Shown: positions 36,212 through 45,539, counted from the stretch's first letter. The stretch is 64,000 bases of DNA from an uncultured Algibacter sp. (GCF_947487605.1 NZ_CANKXK010000009.1:106178-170177), one strand, 5' to 3'. The notes: a model not told the origin generated them from the letters alone. Numbers and translations: made by a program.

Positions 36212-37091
36212 CATTTTTTATATTCTCTTACTGTGTTTTAGTATTGCTAGTTTTTCTCAAGAATTAAATTGCAACGTGGTTGTAAATGCGCAACAAACAG
36301 GAAACGAAAATCTTACTATTTTTAAGAATTTAGAGAAGCAGTTAACAGAGTTTGTTAATAATACTAAATGGACAAATAGAACGTTTGAGCCACAAGAATT
36401 AATAGACTGTAGTATGGTAATTACTATAACAGACTATAGTGGTGAAGCTTTTCAAGGCTCTATTCAAGTACAATCATCAAGACCCGTTTATGGATCTTCA
36501 TTTAATACACCAATTTATAATTTTAATGATAGAGATTTCTCATTTCGATATTTAGAATTTCAAAATTTAATATATAATCCAACGCAATTTTCATCTAATT
36601 TAATTTCGGTTTTGGCATTTCATGTTAATATGGTTTTGGCATTAGATGGTGATTCTTTTTCAAAAAATGGTGGAGATATATATTACAAACAAGCACAGAC
36701 TATTGTTAATTATTCTCAACAAGAAAATTTTAAAGGGTGGAAGTTAGAAGATGGTTTACAAAGTAGATTTGCCTTAATAGATAATGTTCTGTCACCAACG
36801 TTTGCCGCTTACCGAGATGTCATGTATAGTTACCATAGAGAAGGTCTAGACGTTATGAGTGAAAATGCAAAAAAAGGTAAAGAGGAAATTGCTAGCTCTT
36901 TAAAGAAGTTTGAAGCAATGAATAGTCGACGACCAAACTCATTTTTGCTGCGTACGTTTTTTGATTCTAAGGCAGAAGAAATTGAACAAATATTTACAGA
37001 TGGACCTAATGTAAATATAGCTAGTGTTAAAGAAACATTGCAAAAAGTGGCGCCAACACATTCAAGTAAATGGCGAAACATTAAGTTCTAA
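36204..37091 (+). CDS. DUF4835 family exported protein
   Basis: The 295-residue protein has a signal peptide (MRNIFYILLLCFSIASFSQ) and belongs to DUF4835, which in Bacteroidota always seems to lie between coaBC and recN. Features are CSMVITITDYSGEAFQGSIQVQSSRPVYGSSFNTPIYNF in the middle and a helical C-terminal half. Function unknown; periplasmic. Starts inside the coaBC gene by eight bases. Confidence 0.85.
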   Translation: MRNIFYILLLCFSIASFSQELNCNVVVNAQQTGNENLTIFKNLEKQLTEFVNNTKWTNRTFEPQELIDCSMVITITDYSGEAFQGSIQVQSSRPVYGSSFNTPIYNFNDRDFSFRYLEFQNLIYNPTQFSSNLISVLAFHVNMVLALDGDSFSKNGGDIYYKQAQTIVNYSQQENFKGWKLEDGLQSRFALIDNVLSPTFAAYRDVMYSYHREGLDVMSENAKKGKEEIASSLKKFEAMNSRRPNSFLLRTFFDSKAEEIEQIFTDGPNVNIASVKETLQKVAPTHSSKWRNIKF

Positions 37092-37148
37092 GAATACCTC
37101 CTTTTAAATCTCGTTTTAGTATATTTATTTTTCTAATATAGAACTATA

Positions 37149-38801
37149 GTGCTTACATCATTATCTATAAAAAACTACGCCTTAATTGATTCACTTCAAG
37201 TAGATTTCAACAATGGTTTTTCTATTATAACTGGAGAAACTGGAGCTGGGAAATCGATACTCTTAGGTGGTCTATCATTAATATTAGGAAAACGGGCGGA
37301 TTTAAGTAGCCTAAAAGACGATACAAAGAAGTGTATTATCGAGGCTGTTTTTAATATTACAGATTATAAGCTTCAGTCGCTTTTTGAAACTGAAGATTTA
37401 GATTATGAAACTCATACTATTATTAGAAGAGAGATTTTACCATCAGGAAAATCTAGAGCGTTTGTTAACGACTCACCAGTTAACTTAAATAGTTTGCAAA
37501 TTTTAGGCGAACGATTAATCGATATTCATTCTCAACATCAAACTTTACAAATTGTTAGTAACGATTTTCAATTTCAAGTTATTGATGCGTTGGCTAATAA
37601 TGAAGAACAATTAGAGCATTATTCAGAAGAATTAAAGCACTATAAAATCCTTCAAAAGGAATTGAAGGAACTTGTGAATTTTCAATCTGAAGCCATAAAA
37701 GAACAGGATTACAATACGTTTTTATTAAATGAACTTACAGAAGCTAATTTAATTGAAGGTGAACTAGAACTACTTGAACAAGAGTATGAAACATTAAATA
37801 ATGTTGAAGACATTAAAGAAAGTCTTTCGGAGTCTTATCAACTATTTAGTGACGAGCAAATAGGTGTTATTACAACCTTAACAACTTTAAAAAATAATTT
37901 TCAGAAACTAAGTATTATATCTTCTAAATACGAAGATTTACATAATAGAATAAATAGCAGTTTAATTGATTTGGACGATATTTTTAGCGAAATATATTTG
38001 TTACAAGATAGCTTAGAAGCCGATCCAAATAGATTAGAGGAAGTTAATTCTAAATTGCAAATTCTAAATAATTTATTACATAAGCATGCATGTCGTGAAG
38101 TTTCAGAATTAATTATTATTCGAGATGCATTAGTCGAAAAAGTTTCTGTAGCTCAAAATTTAGACGAAACTATCCATAAAAATGAGTTAGCTATTTCAGA
38201 AAAGGAACTAATACTAAATAAGCTTTCACAAGAAATTCATAAAAAACGATCTAAAGCCATTCCTAAGTTGAAAGGACAATTGGAAGTTATTATAGCAGAC
38301 TTGGGTATGCCTAATGCTCAATTTAAAATTGATGTTTCGCTTGGAGAAACTTATTTTTCTAATGGTAAGGATGTATTATCTTTTTTATTTTCAGCAAATA
38401 AAGGAGGAAATTTTAATGAATTAAAGAAAGCTGCATCTGGAGGTGAATTGTCAAGAATTATGTTGGCAATTAAATCTATTTTATCAAATTATATGCAGTT
38501 ACCTACTATTATGTTCGACGAGATAGATACGGGTGTTTCTGGTGAAATATCGAATAAAATGGCAGATATCATGTTGCATATGAGCAAAAGCATGCAAGTT
38601 TTTTCAATTACACATTTACCGCAGATAGCTGCAAAAGGACATTCGCACTTTAGAGTTTATAAAGAAGATATCGAAGGTTTTACAACTACAAAACTTGTAA
38701 AATTAGATTATGATGAACGAATTGTAGAAATTGCGCAAATGTTAGGAGGAACAAATATATCATCATCAGCTATTGCCCACGCTAAAGAGTTGCTGAATTA
38801 A
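37149..38801 (+). CDS. recN: DNA repair protein RecN
   Basis: The 550-residue protein is an SMC-like ATPase in double-strand break repair. It starts at GTG 37149 (MLTSLSIKNYALIDSLQ). Walker A is TGETGAGKSILLG (about 29-38). Two long coiled coils flank the hinge, and the C-terminal ABC half has KKAASGGELSRIMLAIKSIL, Walker B TIMFDEIDTGVSGEI and THLPQIAA. The length is normal. Confidence 0.96.
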   Translation: MLTSLSIKNYALIDSLQVDFNNGFSIITGETGAGKSILLGGLSLILGKRADLSSLKDDTKKCIIEAVFNITDYKLQSLFETEDLDYETHTIIRREILPSGKSRAFVNDSPVNLNSLQILGERLIDIHSQHQTLQIVSNDFQFQVIDALANNEEQLEHYSEELKHYKILQKELKELVNFQSEAIKEQDYNTFLLNELTEANLIEGELELLEQEYETLNNVEDIKESLSESYQLFSDEQIGVITTLTTLKNNFQKLSIISSKYEDLHNRINSSLIDLDDIFSEIYLLQDSLEADPNRLEEVNSKLQILNNLLHKHACREVSELIIIRDALVEKVSVAQNLDETIHKNELAISEKELILNKLSQEIHKKRSKAIPKLKGQLEVIIADLGMPNAQFKIDVSLGETYFSNGKDVLSFLFSANKGGNFNELKKAASGGELSRIMLAIKSILSNYMQLPTIMFDEIDTGVSGEISNKMADIMLHMSKSMQVFSITHLPQIAAKGHSHFRVYKEDIEGFTTTKLVKLDYDERIVEIAQMLGGTNISSSAIAHAKELLN

Positions 38802-38805
38802 TTAC

Positions 38806-38813
38806 TATCTTTG
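38806..38813 (+). promoter_or_regulatory. -7 box of fabI
   Basis: TATCTTTG is an exact TAnnTTTG element, 45 bases before the fabI ATG and five bases after the recN stop. Confidence 0.6.
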
Positions 38814-38858
38814 AGCGCTAATTAAACTAATAACTAATCAATATATAAATTACTAGGT

Positions 38859-39674
38859 ATGTATAATTTATTAAAAGGGAAAAAGGGAATTATTTTTGGA
38901 GCATTGGACTCTAATTCAATTGCTTGGAAAACGGCTGAACGTGTGCATGAAGAAGGCGGTCAGTTCGTCTTAACAAATGCGCCTGTTGCAATGAGAATGG
39001 GACAAATTAATGAGTTAGCAGAGAAAACAGGTTCTCAAATTATTCCAGCTGATGCAACTTCAGAAGAAGATTTAAAGAACCTAGTAGAGCAATCTATGGA
39101 AATTCTTGGCGGTAAAATCGATTTCGTTTTGCACTCCATAGGCATGTCTATTAATGTTAGAAAAGGAAAACATTATACAGATCAAAATTATGCATGGACA
39201 CAAAAAGGAACAGATGTTTCTGCAATGTCTTTTCATAAAGTAATGCAAACGCTTTACAAAGCAGATGCAATGAATGAGTGGGGAAGTATTGTTGCTTTGA
39301 CTTATATGGCTGCACAACGTGTATTTCCAGATTATAATGATATGGCCGATAACAAAGCGTATTTAGAAAGTATCGCCCGTAGTTTTGGTTATTTCTTTGG
39401 AAGAGATAAAAATGTACGTGTAAATACAATTTCTCAATCTCCAACACCAACTACCGCTGGTAGCGGTGTAAAAGGATTTGATGGCTTTATTGCTTATGCA
39501 GATAAAATGTCACCACTTGGTAATGCTACAGCTCTTGATTGCGCTAATTATACCGTGTCACTTTTTAGTGATTTAACTAAGCGAGTAACCTTACAAAACT
39601 TGTTTCATGACGGCGGGTTTAGTAATATGGGAGTAAGCGATGCAGTAATGAGTACCTTTGTTGGAGAAGAATAA
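38859..39674 (+). CDS. fabI: Enoyl-ACP reductase FabI
   Basis: The 271-residue NADH-dependent reductase completes each cycle of fatty acid elongation. The N-terminal KGIIFGALDSNSIAWKTA is the FabI-type nucleotide-binding motif. The Tyr-x6-Lys-type active site (tyrosine in IVALTYMAAQRVFPDYN, lysine in DMADNKAYLES) is in place. SPTPTTAGSGVKGFDGF is the substrate loop. Single-gene unit with promoter at 38806 and terminator at 39697. Confidence 0.96.
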   Translation: MYNLLKGKKGIIFGALDSNSIAWKTAERVHEEGGQFVLTNAPVAMRMGQINELAEKTGSQIIPADATSEEDLKNLVEQSMEILGGKIDFVLHSIGMSINVRKGKHYTDQNYAWTQKGTDVSAMSFHKVMQTLYKADAMNEWGSIVALTYMAAQRVFPDYNDMADNKAYLESIARSFGYFFGRDKNVRVNTISQSPTPTTAGSGVKGFDGFIAYADKMSPLGNATALDCANYTVSLFSDLTKRVTLQNLFHDGGFSNMGVSDAVMSTFVGEE

Positions 39675-39696
39675 AATTATATTAATATTGCAAAAG

Positions 39697-39724
39697 AGCC
39701 ACCCTTAAAACGGTGGCTTTTTTG
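39697..39724 (+). terminator. Terminator of fabI
   Basis: AGCCACC (39697-39703) and GGTGGCT (39712-39718) form a stem with an eight-base loop, followed by seven T. Confidence 0.92.
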
Positions 39725-39725
39725 T

Positions 39726-39733
39726 TACATTTG
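39726..39733 (+). promoter_or_regulatory. -7 box directly before the glycosyltransferase gene
   Basis: TACATTTG fits TAnnTTTG and ends four bases before the ATG at 39738, so a transcript from it would be leaderless or nearly so. Confidence 0.4.
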
Positions 39734-39737
39734 TGTT

Positions 39738-40745
39738 ATGGAGCTAGAGTTTTCTTTTATTATTCCTGTTTATAATCGTCCCGAAGAAATAAAGGAGTTA
39801 TTACAAAGTTTTTGTGCCTTAAAAACAACTACACCCTTTGAAATTGTTATTGTAGAAGATGGTTCAAATATCAGCTCTAAAGAGGTAGTAGAATATTTTA
39901 ATAATGGCCTCAATATTTCTTATTATTTCAAAGAAAATTCTGGACCTGGAGACTCTAGGAATTTTGGAATGAAAAAAGCTAAAGGAAACTATTTTATTAT
40001 TTTAGATTCCGATTGCATTTTGCCCGAGAACTACCTATCTGAAATAGAGAAAAGTTTAAATAACACATACGTAGATTGTTTCGGTGGCCCAGATGCAGCT
40101 CACGAGTCCTTTTCCAATTTGCAGAAGGCTATTAATTTTTCTATGACATCTGTTATAACTACAGGAGGTATTAGGGGGAATAAAAATAGTGTAGATAGGT
40201 TTCAACCAAGAAGCTTTAATATGGGGCTTTCAAAAGAAGCTTTTAATGCATCAAATGGATTTGGGCGTATTCATCCAGGTGAAGATCCAGATTTATCAAT
40301 TAGACTATGGCATTTAGGTTATAAAACGAAGTTAATTCCAACAGCTTTTGTATACCATAAACGAAGAATATCATGGCGTAAATTCTATAAGCAGGTCAAT
40401 AAATTTGGTTTGGTTAGACCAATATTAAACGCGTGGCATCCAAAAACTATAAAGCTAACTTATTGGTTTCCAACAGTTTTTGTTTTAGGGTTATTATTGG
40501 CTGTTTTATTATGGATTTTTAATTTTAAATGGCTATTAATGGTTTATATATTGTATTTTTTAGTAGTCTTTTTATTGGCTTTAGTATCAACAAAGAATCT
40601 AATTGTTGCAATTTTAGCGTTAGTTGCAATTGTTGTTCAGTTTTTCGGGTATGGTTATGGGTTTTTAAAATCAACATTGGCAATAAATATTTTTAAGAAA
40701 AAGGCTGAAAGCTATTTTCCTCACTTGTTTTTTAATAAAGTATGA
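39738..40745 (+). CDS. Family 2 glycosyltransferase with C-terminal membrane helices
   Basis: The 335-residue protein has a GT-A domain: FIIPVYNRPEEIKELLQSF, IVIVEDGSN, ILDSDCILP (the DxD-like motif DSDC) and GEDPDLSIRLWHLGYKTKLIP (the ED motif). It ends in three membrane helices (about 235-310). It transfers a sugar from a nucleotide donor to a membrane lipid or glycan; the acceptor is unknown. It overlaps the YbbR gene by four bases and precedes coaE. Confidence 0.88.
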   Translation: MELEFSFIIPVYNRPEEIKELLQSFCALKTTTPFEIVIVEDGSNISSKEVVEYFNNGLNISYYFKENSGPGDSRNFGMKKAKGNYFIILDSDCILPENYLSEIEKSLNNTYVDCFGGPDAAHESFSNLQKAINFSMTSVITTGGIRGNKNSVDRFQPRSFNMGLSKEAFNASNGFGRIHPGEDPDLSIRLWHLGYKTKLIPTAFVYHKRRISWRKFYKQVNKFGLVRPILNAWHPKTIKLTYWFPTVFVLGLLLAVLLWIFNFKWLLMVYILYFLVVFLLALVSTKNLIVAILALVAIVVQFFGYGYGFLKSTLAINIFKKKAESYFPHLFFNKV

Positions 40746-41701
40746 TAAAAAATATTAGAAGTCAAATACTAGTTTTAGTTAAAAGTAGAAAAATAAATAT
40801 TTTCCTGCTGTTTTTATTGATGTCTTTTTTGATTTTGATATTTACCAAATTATCAAAAAATTATACAAATACATTAGCATTTAAAATTGAAAAAATTAAT
40901 GTACCAGAGGAAAATGTCATCTTAAAAAATTCAGATTCCGTAGTAAATGTAACATTAAAAACGCATGGGTTCAAATGGTTGAATTATTATTTAAACAAAC
41001 CAAAAATTACGATAGATTTCTCTAAAGACGTGGAGGTTTCAAACTCTGTTTTTACCTGTGATAAGCCTGTAATTACATTTATTACAAATAGAAGTATATC
41101 GAATCAAGTGGAATTAATAAATATCTCTCCAAGTTCTTTAAAGTTCAATTTTGATGTTAATTTAGTAAAGAAAGTTCCAGTAATTTTAAAAACAGATATT
41201 GCATTTACCCAAGGTTTTGATATTTCTGATGAATTTAAGTTAGAGCCCGATTCCATAAAAGTTATTGGCCCACATTCGCTTGCATCGCAGTTTAAATATA
41301 TAGAAACAGAACTTGTAAGCTTAAATGATGTAAAGTCGGATATACAAAGTGTAGTTAAATTGATATTACCAGATGAAGGGATTAAGCTTTCAAACGAAAC
41401 TGTAGCTTTAAATGCTGTTGTAGAAAAGTTTACCGAAGGGGTTGTTAAAGTTCCAATAACTATATTAAATATCCCTGAAGGATTATTACTTAAATATTTC
41501 CCCAAAGAAGTAAATGTGACTTTTTATACCAGTTTAAGTAATTTTAATAAGGTAAAAGCAAAAGATTTTAAGGTAGTTTGTGATTATAGTAAACTAGCAG
41601 AGAAACAATCGTTTCTATTACCAGAAATTAGAAACAAATCTGAGTTTGCTAAGACCGTAAAACTAAATCAGCAACATATTGAGTTTATTATATTAGAATG
41701 A
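40742..41701 (+). CDS. YbbR-like domain membrane protein
   Basis: The 319-residue protein has one N-terminal membrane helix (about 19-38) and a periplasmic part with YbbR-like beta modules (e.g. DVEVSNSVFTCDKPVITFITN and KVPVILKTDIAFTQGF, then DSIKVIGPHSLASQFKYIETELVSL). In Firmicutes YbbR (CdaR) controls the diadenylate cyclase CdaA, but no such gene is beside it here. Overlaps both neighbours by four bases. Confidence 0.82.
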   Translation: MIKNIRSQILVLVKSRKINIFLLFLLMSFLILIFTKLSKNYTNTLAFKIEKINVPEENVILKNSDSVVNVTLKTHGFKWLNYYLNKPKITIDFSKDVEVSNSVFTCDKPVITFITNRSISNQVELINISPSSLKFNFDVNLVKKVPVILKTDIAFTQGFDISDEFKLEPDSIKVIGPHSLASQFKYIETELVSLNDVKSDIQSVVKLILPDEGIKLSNETVALNAVVEKFTEGVVKVPITILNIPEGLLLKYFPKEVNVTFYTSLSNFNKVKAKDFKVVCDYSKLAEKQSFLLPEIRNKSEFAKTVKLNQQHIEFIILE

Positions 41702-42285
41702 CTATTGTAGGACTTACAGGAGGAATAGGAAGTGGTAAAACCACAGTGGCTAAGGTTTTTAAATCTTTAGGTATTCCAGTATATATTGCAGATAGAGAAG
41801 CCAAAAAATTGATGCGCAAATCTAAAGTTATTAAACGTAAATTATTGCAATTGTTTGGTAAAAAAGCGTATGTTGACGGACAGTTAAATAAACCTTTTAT
41901 TGCAGAAATAATTTTTAATGATAAAGCTTATTTAGAAAAGATGAATGCTATAATTCATCCGAAAGTCGCTAAACATTTTGATAGATGGCTACTCAAACAA
42001 GATGCACCTTATGTTATAAAAGAAGTTGCAATACTATTTGAAAATAATGGCTACAAAGCTTGCGATTTTGTTATTACCGTTACGGCTTCAGAGCCTATAA
42101 AAATTGAGCGTTTACTTAAACGAGAAGCTACAACTATAGAAAAAATTGAAGCCATCATGCAGAATCAATGGAGTGATGCCGAAAAGGTTAAATTATCCGA
42201 TTATGTTATAGAAAACATAGATATGGAAGACACTATTTCTCAAGTAGAAAACCTCCACTACATACTACTTGACAGATTAAGTTAG
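41698..42285 (+). CDS. coaE: Dephospho-CoA kinase
   Basis: The 195-residue kinase makes CoA in the last step of the pathway. P-loop GLTGGIGSGKTTVAKVF at 5-21, YIADREAKKL in the lid-side helix, and IIHPKVAKHF are typical. Overlaps YbbR by four bases. With coaBC, the window holds the second half of CoA synthesis. Confidence 0.96.
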   Translation: MTIVGLTGGIGSGKTTVAKVFKSLGIPVYIADREAKKLMRKSKVIKRKLLQLFGKKAYVDGQLNKPFIAEIIFNDKAYLEKMNAIIHPKVAKHFDRWLLKQDAPYVIKEVAILFENNGYKACDFVITVTASEPIKIERLLKREATTIEKIEAIMQNQWSDAEKVKLSDYVIENIDMEDTISQVENLHYILLDRLS

Positions 42286-42357
42286 TCTTAATTTTAACAT
42301 TTTTGTTAATGTAAGGTTAAATGATAAGTCCCCTAAATGTTAAAATGTTAATTTTGA

Positions 42358-43935
42358 ATGATGAGTAAGAGAATTTTCATCCTATTGGTTCTTTTAATGA
42401 GTTTGTCACTTATAGGAATCATATTCGTACAGGCTTATTATATTAAGGACGCTGTAAATAATGAGAAGGAGCGCTTTACGTTTAATGTCAAGAAGTCATT
42501 AACGTACGTTTCTAATCAGATTGAAAAGGACGAATTAGCTACTTATTTTCAAAAGTATCAAAGCTTAGTTAATGAAAAAAAGGAGGCAGATTCAGTTTCT
42601 GTATCGCAGTTATTTATTTATCAGCAGAATAAGGACACAAAGCAAACACTTATATATAAAAGTGGTGTTTTAGAAGAAAACTATAAGTTGTCTTCATCGC
42701 TCTTTGACATTGGTTTAGATAGTATTAATATTAAAAACATTATAGCAAGTTCAAACACTGAAATTTATAACAATGTTGAGTTTTCAGAAAAAGATTTAGA
42801 TCAAGCCCCAATATTAAATATTATTAATAATGGGAGTTTGAATGAAGCCCAAAAGTTAAGTTTCGAAAGAGATTTTAAAGCTATTTCTAAAAGAACGCCA
42901 GTACATAAAAGGGTTTCTCAAGAGGAAGTAGATTTTTTACTTTCTAAAAAGTTAAAAGAGAACGATATTGATATAGATTTTGAGTTTGCTATTTACGGCA
43001 ACGATTTAGCTACCAAAATTCACAGTGATGATTTTGAGTATAGCAAAGCTTCAACATTTAGTGTGCCTATGTTTTATGATGAAAATAATGTGAGTAATTA
43101 TAAATTACTCGTCAATTTTCCAGAAGATAGCAAGTTCATTTTGTCTTCAATTTTAGGCATGATTTTGTTGTCTGTTATTTTCACCTCAATTATTATAATA
43201 GCCTATTCAAGTGCATTATTTCAGTTAATTAAACAACGTAAAATATCACAGATTAAAACAGATTTCATCAATAATATGACACATGAGTTTAAAACTCCTA
43301 TTGCTACAATTAATCTAGCATTAGATGCTATAAAAAATCCTAAGGTTATTGATAATAAAGAGAAGGTAATTCGTTATCTTAATATGATAAAAGATGAAAA
43401 TAAGCGAATGCATGCGCAGGTTGAAAATGTATTAAGAATATCTAAACTCGATAAAAATGAACTAAATATTAGTAAGGATAGAGTTAAGTTACACGACTTA
43501 ATTCTTGATGCTATAACACATGTTGAGCTTATTGTAGAGGATAAGCAAGGTTATATCAAAACGTATTTGAATGCTGGTAAATCGTCTGTTTTGGCAAACG
43601 AAACACATTTTACCAATGTAATAGTTAATATTTTAGATAATGCCATAAAATATTCGCCCGATGCTCCAAAAATAGAAGTGTCAACAGAAAATGTAGGAAC
43701 AAATATTATATTAAAAATAAAAGATCATGGTAGTGGTATGAGTAAAACTGCTGCTAAACGTGCGTTTGAAAAATTTTATAGAGAACACACAGGAAACATA
43801 CATAATGTAAAAGGTCATGGTTTAGGCTTAGCTTATGTTAAACGGATAGTAGAAGACCACCAAGGTTATGTATCTGTAGAAAGTGAAAAAGAAAAAGGAA
43901 GTACTTTTACCATAAAGCTTCCAATAATAACTTAG
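42358..43935 (+). CDS. Membrane sensor histidine kinase
   Basis: The 525-residue kinase has two membrane helices (about 6-28 and 260-285) around a sensor part of some 230 residues. A HisKA domain with MTHEFKTPIATINLAL (His 309) and a HATPase_c domain with NILDNAIKYSPDAP (N box), KDHGSGMSKTAAKRAFEKFYR and GHGLGLAYVKRIV follow. It resembles the RprX kinases of Bacteroidota. The stimulus is unknown. The response regulator starts three bases after the stop. Confidence 0.93.
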   Translation: MMSKRIFILLVLLMSLSLIGIIFVQAYYIKDAVNNEKERFTFNVKKSLTYVSNQIEKDELATYFQKYQSLVNEKKEADSVSVSQLFIYQQNKDTKQTLIYKSGVLEENYKLSSSLFDIGLDSINIKNIIASSNTEIYNNVEFSEKDLDQAPILNIINNGSLNEAQKLSFERDFKAISKRTPVHKRVSQEEVDFLLSKKLKENDIDIDFEFAIYGNDLATKIHSDDFEYSKASTFSVPMFYDENNVSNYKLLVNFPEDSKFILSSILGMILLSVIFTSIIIIAYSSALFQLIKQRKISQIKTDFINNMTHEFKTPIATINLALDAIKNPKVIDNKEKVIRYLNMIKDENKRMHAQVENVLRISKLDKNELNISKDRVKLHDLILDAITHVELIVEDKQGYIKTYLNAGKSSVLANETHFTNVIVNILDNAIKYSPDAPKIEVSTENVGTNIILKIKDHGSGMSKTAAKRAFEKFYREHTGNIHNVKGHGLGLAYVKRIVEDHQGYVSVESEKEKGSTFTIKLPIIT

Positions 43936-43938
43936 AAT

Positions 43939-44640
43939 ATGGAAGAAATAAACAAGAAAATTTTGTTAGTGGAGGATGATCCTAATTTTGGAACCGTTCT
44001 TAAAGATTATTTAATGATGAATGATTACGATGTAGTTCATGCTAAAAACGGTATGGAAGGCTTCGAGAAATTTAAGAAAGACGATTTCGATTTATGTATT
44101 CTTGATGTTATGATGCCGTATAAAGATGGTTTTACATTAGCTAAAGAAATACGTGAAAAAAACACCGATGTGCCTATTGTTTTCTTAACTGCTAAAGCAA
44201 TGAAAGAAGATGTGCTAAAAGGTTACAAAGTAGGTGCAGACGATTACTTAAATAAACCTTTTGATAGTGAAGTATTGCTAATGAAAATTAAAGCAATCAT
44301 ACAAAGAAAGGCAACCGAAACTATATCTGACAGCAAACAATTTGAGTTTAAAATTGGAGGTTTCGATTTAAACTCTAAATTACGCTTCTTGCGCTATAAT
44401 GGTGGCGATCCTATTAAGTTGTCTCCTAAAGAAAATGAATTGTTACGTTTATTAGCATTACATGAAAACGATTTAATGCCACGAGAATTGGCCTTAACAA
44501 AAATTTGGAGAGACGATAATTACTTTACTTCTAGAAGTATGGATGTATATATTGCTAAACTTAGAAAGTATTTAAAATTAGATGAAAAAGTGGAAATACT
44601 TAACATCCATGGTGAAGGATTTAGATTGGTTGTTAATTAG
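43939..44640 (+). CDS. Response regulator, OmpR/PhoB type
   Basis: The 233-residue regulator has a receiver domain with phospho-acceptor Asp 56 (CILDVMMPYKDGF), the switch Thr and Lys in FLTAKAMK, and a C-terminal winged helix (KLSPKENELLRLLALHENDLMPRE, SMDVYIAKLRKYL). It resembles RprY. It would control genes in response to the kinase just upstream. A strong terminator follows at 44668. Confidence 0.95.
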   Translation: MEEINKKILLVEDDPNFGTVLKDYLMMNDYDVVHAKNGMEGFEKFKKDDFDLCILDVMMPYKDGFTLAKEIREKNTDVPIVFLTAKAMKEDVLKGYKVGADDYLNKPFDSEVLLMKIKAIIQRKATETISDSKQFEFKIGGFDLNSKLRFLRYNGGDPIKLSPKENELLRLLALHENDLMPRELALTKIWRDDNYFTSRSMDVYIAKLRKYLKLDEKVEILNIHGEGFRLVVN

Positions 44641-44667
44641 AATATTTTATTAAAACGTATAAAAAAA

Positions 44668-44692
44668 AACCAGCCTTTGCTGGTTTTTTTGT
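44668..44692 (+). terminator. Terminator of the two-component operon
   Basis: AACCAGC and GCTGGTT form a stem around CTTT, with a run of seven or more T after it and A before it. Confidence 0.93.
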
Positions 44693-44726
44693 TTTGGGCG
44701 ATACCCCGAAAAGAGTAGAGGTTTTA

Positions 44727-44828
44727 TTAATGTATTTCTATTTTTAATTTAAAGAATTCCTTTTCAGTTTGCTGCGAGGTTGTTCCTTTAATAAAATTTC
44801 TTCGGGTTGTTTTCGAATGGTTTTTCAT
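44727..44828 (-). pseudogene. 33-codon Tat-signal ORF, probable internally deleted gene
   Basis: On the minus strand an ATG at 44828 opens MKNHSKTTRRNFIKG, a very good start of a twin-arginine signal (TTRRNFIKG). Instead of the expected hydrophobic stretch, the frame passes into TTSQQTEKEFFKLKIEIH and stops at 44727. It lies 11 bp downstream of sodC on the same strand. The simplest reading is that an exported enzyme gene lost its middle in frame and left its two ends. A functional 33-residue peptide is less likely. Confidence 0.45.
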
Positions 44829-44839
44829 TACAATTTATT

Positions 44840-45415
44840 TTACTCAATAACCCCAGCGCAACTTACACGAGCACCAGCTGCACCAGATGGTTGAGATGTT
44901 AAATCGTCTTCGCCTGCATGAACAATAACGGCTTTACCAATAATATTTTTAGTTTCATCATCGCAACCAATACACCATTGGTCTGTTGTAAATTCAATTT
45001 TTCCATTCCCAGATTCATCTGCTGTAAAGTTGCCAATATCACCTTTGTGGTAGCCATCTGTAGCTCCCCATTTACCGTGTGGTTCGTTAGTTGGATTCCA
45101 GTGCCCTCCAGTAGATTTTCCGTCTGCAGAAGAACAATCTGCGGTTTGATGTAAATGAATAGCATGAACACCAGGTGTTAAACCACTCATAACAGCGCTC
45201 ATTTCAATACTGCCATTAACTTCTTTAAATATAACTTCTCCAGATACATTACTGTCACTTTTAGCACTTAAAGTTGCCGTGATGCTTTTAGGGGTTATAA
45301 CTTTTACTTCCTCTACTACGGGTTCACTTTCTATAGGTTTCTCAACCTTTTTTTCATTTTTACATGAACATATACTTAATGCGAAGACAATTAATAAGAA
45401 GTTAATTTTTTTCAT
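44840..45415 (-). CDS. sodC: Cu/Zn superoxide dismutase, lipoprotein
   Basis: The 191-residue protein has a lipoprotein signal (MKKINFLLIVFALSICSC, Cys 18) and an acidic/Glu-rich linker. The dismutase domain has HAIHLHQTADC (copper ligands), GGHWNPTNEPHG (zinc ligands), HKGDIGNFTADE and AVIVHAGEDDLTSQPSG. It removes superoxide in the periplasm or at the outer membrane. Convergent with the response regulator gene and divergent from hemN. Confidence 0.96.
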   Translation of the reverse strand: MKKINFLLIVFALSICSCKNEKKVEKPIESEPVVEEVKVITPKSITATLSAKSDSNVSGEVIFKEVNGSIEMSAVMSGLTPGVHAIHLHQTADCSSADGKSTGGHWNPTNEPHGKWGATDGYHKGDIGNFTADESGNGKIEFTTDQWCIGCDDETKNIIGKAVIVHAGEDDLTSQPSGAAGARVSCAGVIE

Positions 45416-45477
45416 TTTTTTTCATTTTTAATTCATGGAAAGTTAGTGGATAATTCAATGAATTGCAAATATTCAAC

Positions 45478-45491
45478 ATGACATATATCAT
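45478..45491 (+). promoter_or_regulatory. CRP/FNR-type operator upstream of hemN
   Basis: ATGACATATATCAT has the TGA-N6-TCA form of CRP/FNR sites. Its centre (45484.5) is 33 bp before the centre of the -7 box at 45514. The same palindrome occurs at 60155 and 62984. Confidence 0.7.
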
Positions 45492-45513
45492 ATTTTTTGG
45501 TAAATCCATATTG

Positions 45514-45521
45514 TAGTTTTG
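45514..45521 (+). promoter_or_regulatory. -7 box of hemN
   Basis: TAGTTTTG fits TAnnTTTG and ends 18 bases before the hemN ATG. Confidence 0.6.
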
Positions 45522-45539
45522 ATGTATTAATTGTTAGGT

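Noticed and set aside
39081..39450. Two antisense ORFs (78 and 97 codons) across fabI
   Set aside because: They overlap a well-conserved gene on the other strand, have no family features and differ in composition from real proteins here; shadows of fabI codon use.
42349..42356. TAATTTTG box before the histidine kinase gene
   Set aside because: It ends one base before the start codon at 42358, so transcription would begin inside the gene; likely chance in AT-rich sequence.
44693..44726. GGGCGATACCCCGAAAAG stretch as a riboswitch
   Set aside because: Too short, with no further conserved stems; lies between a terminator and the Tat stub with no gene in reach downstream on that strand.
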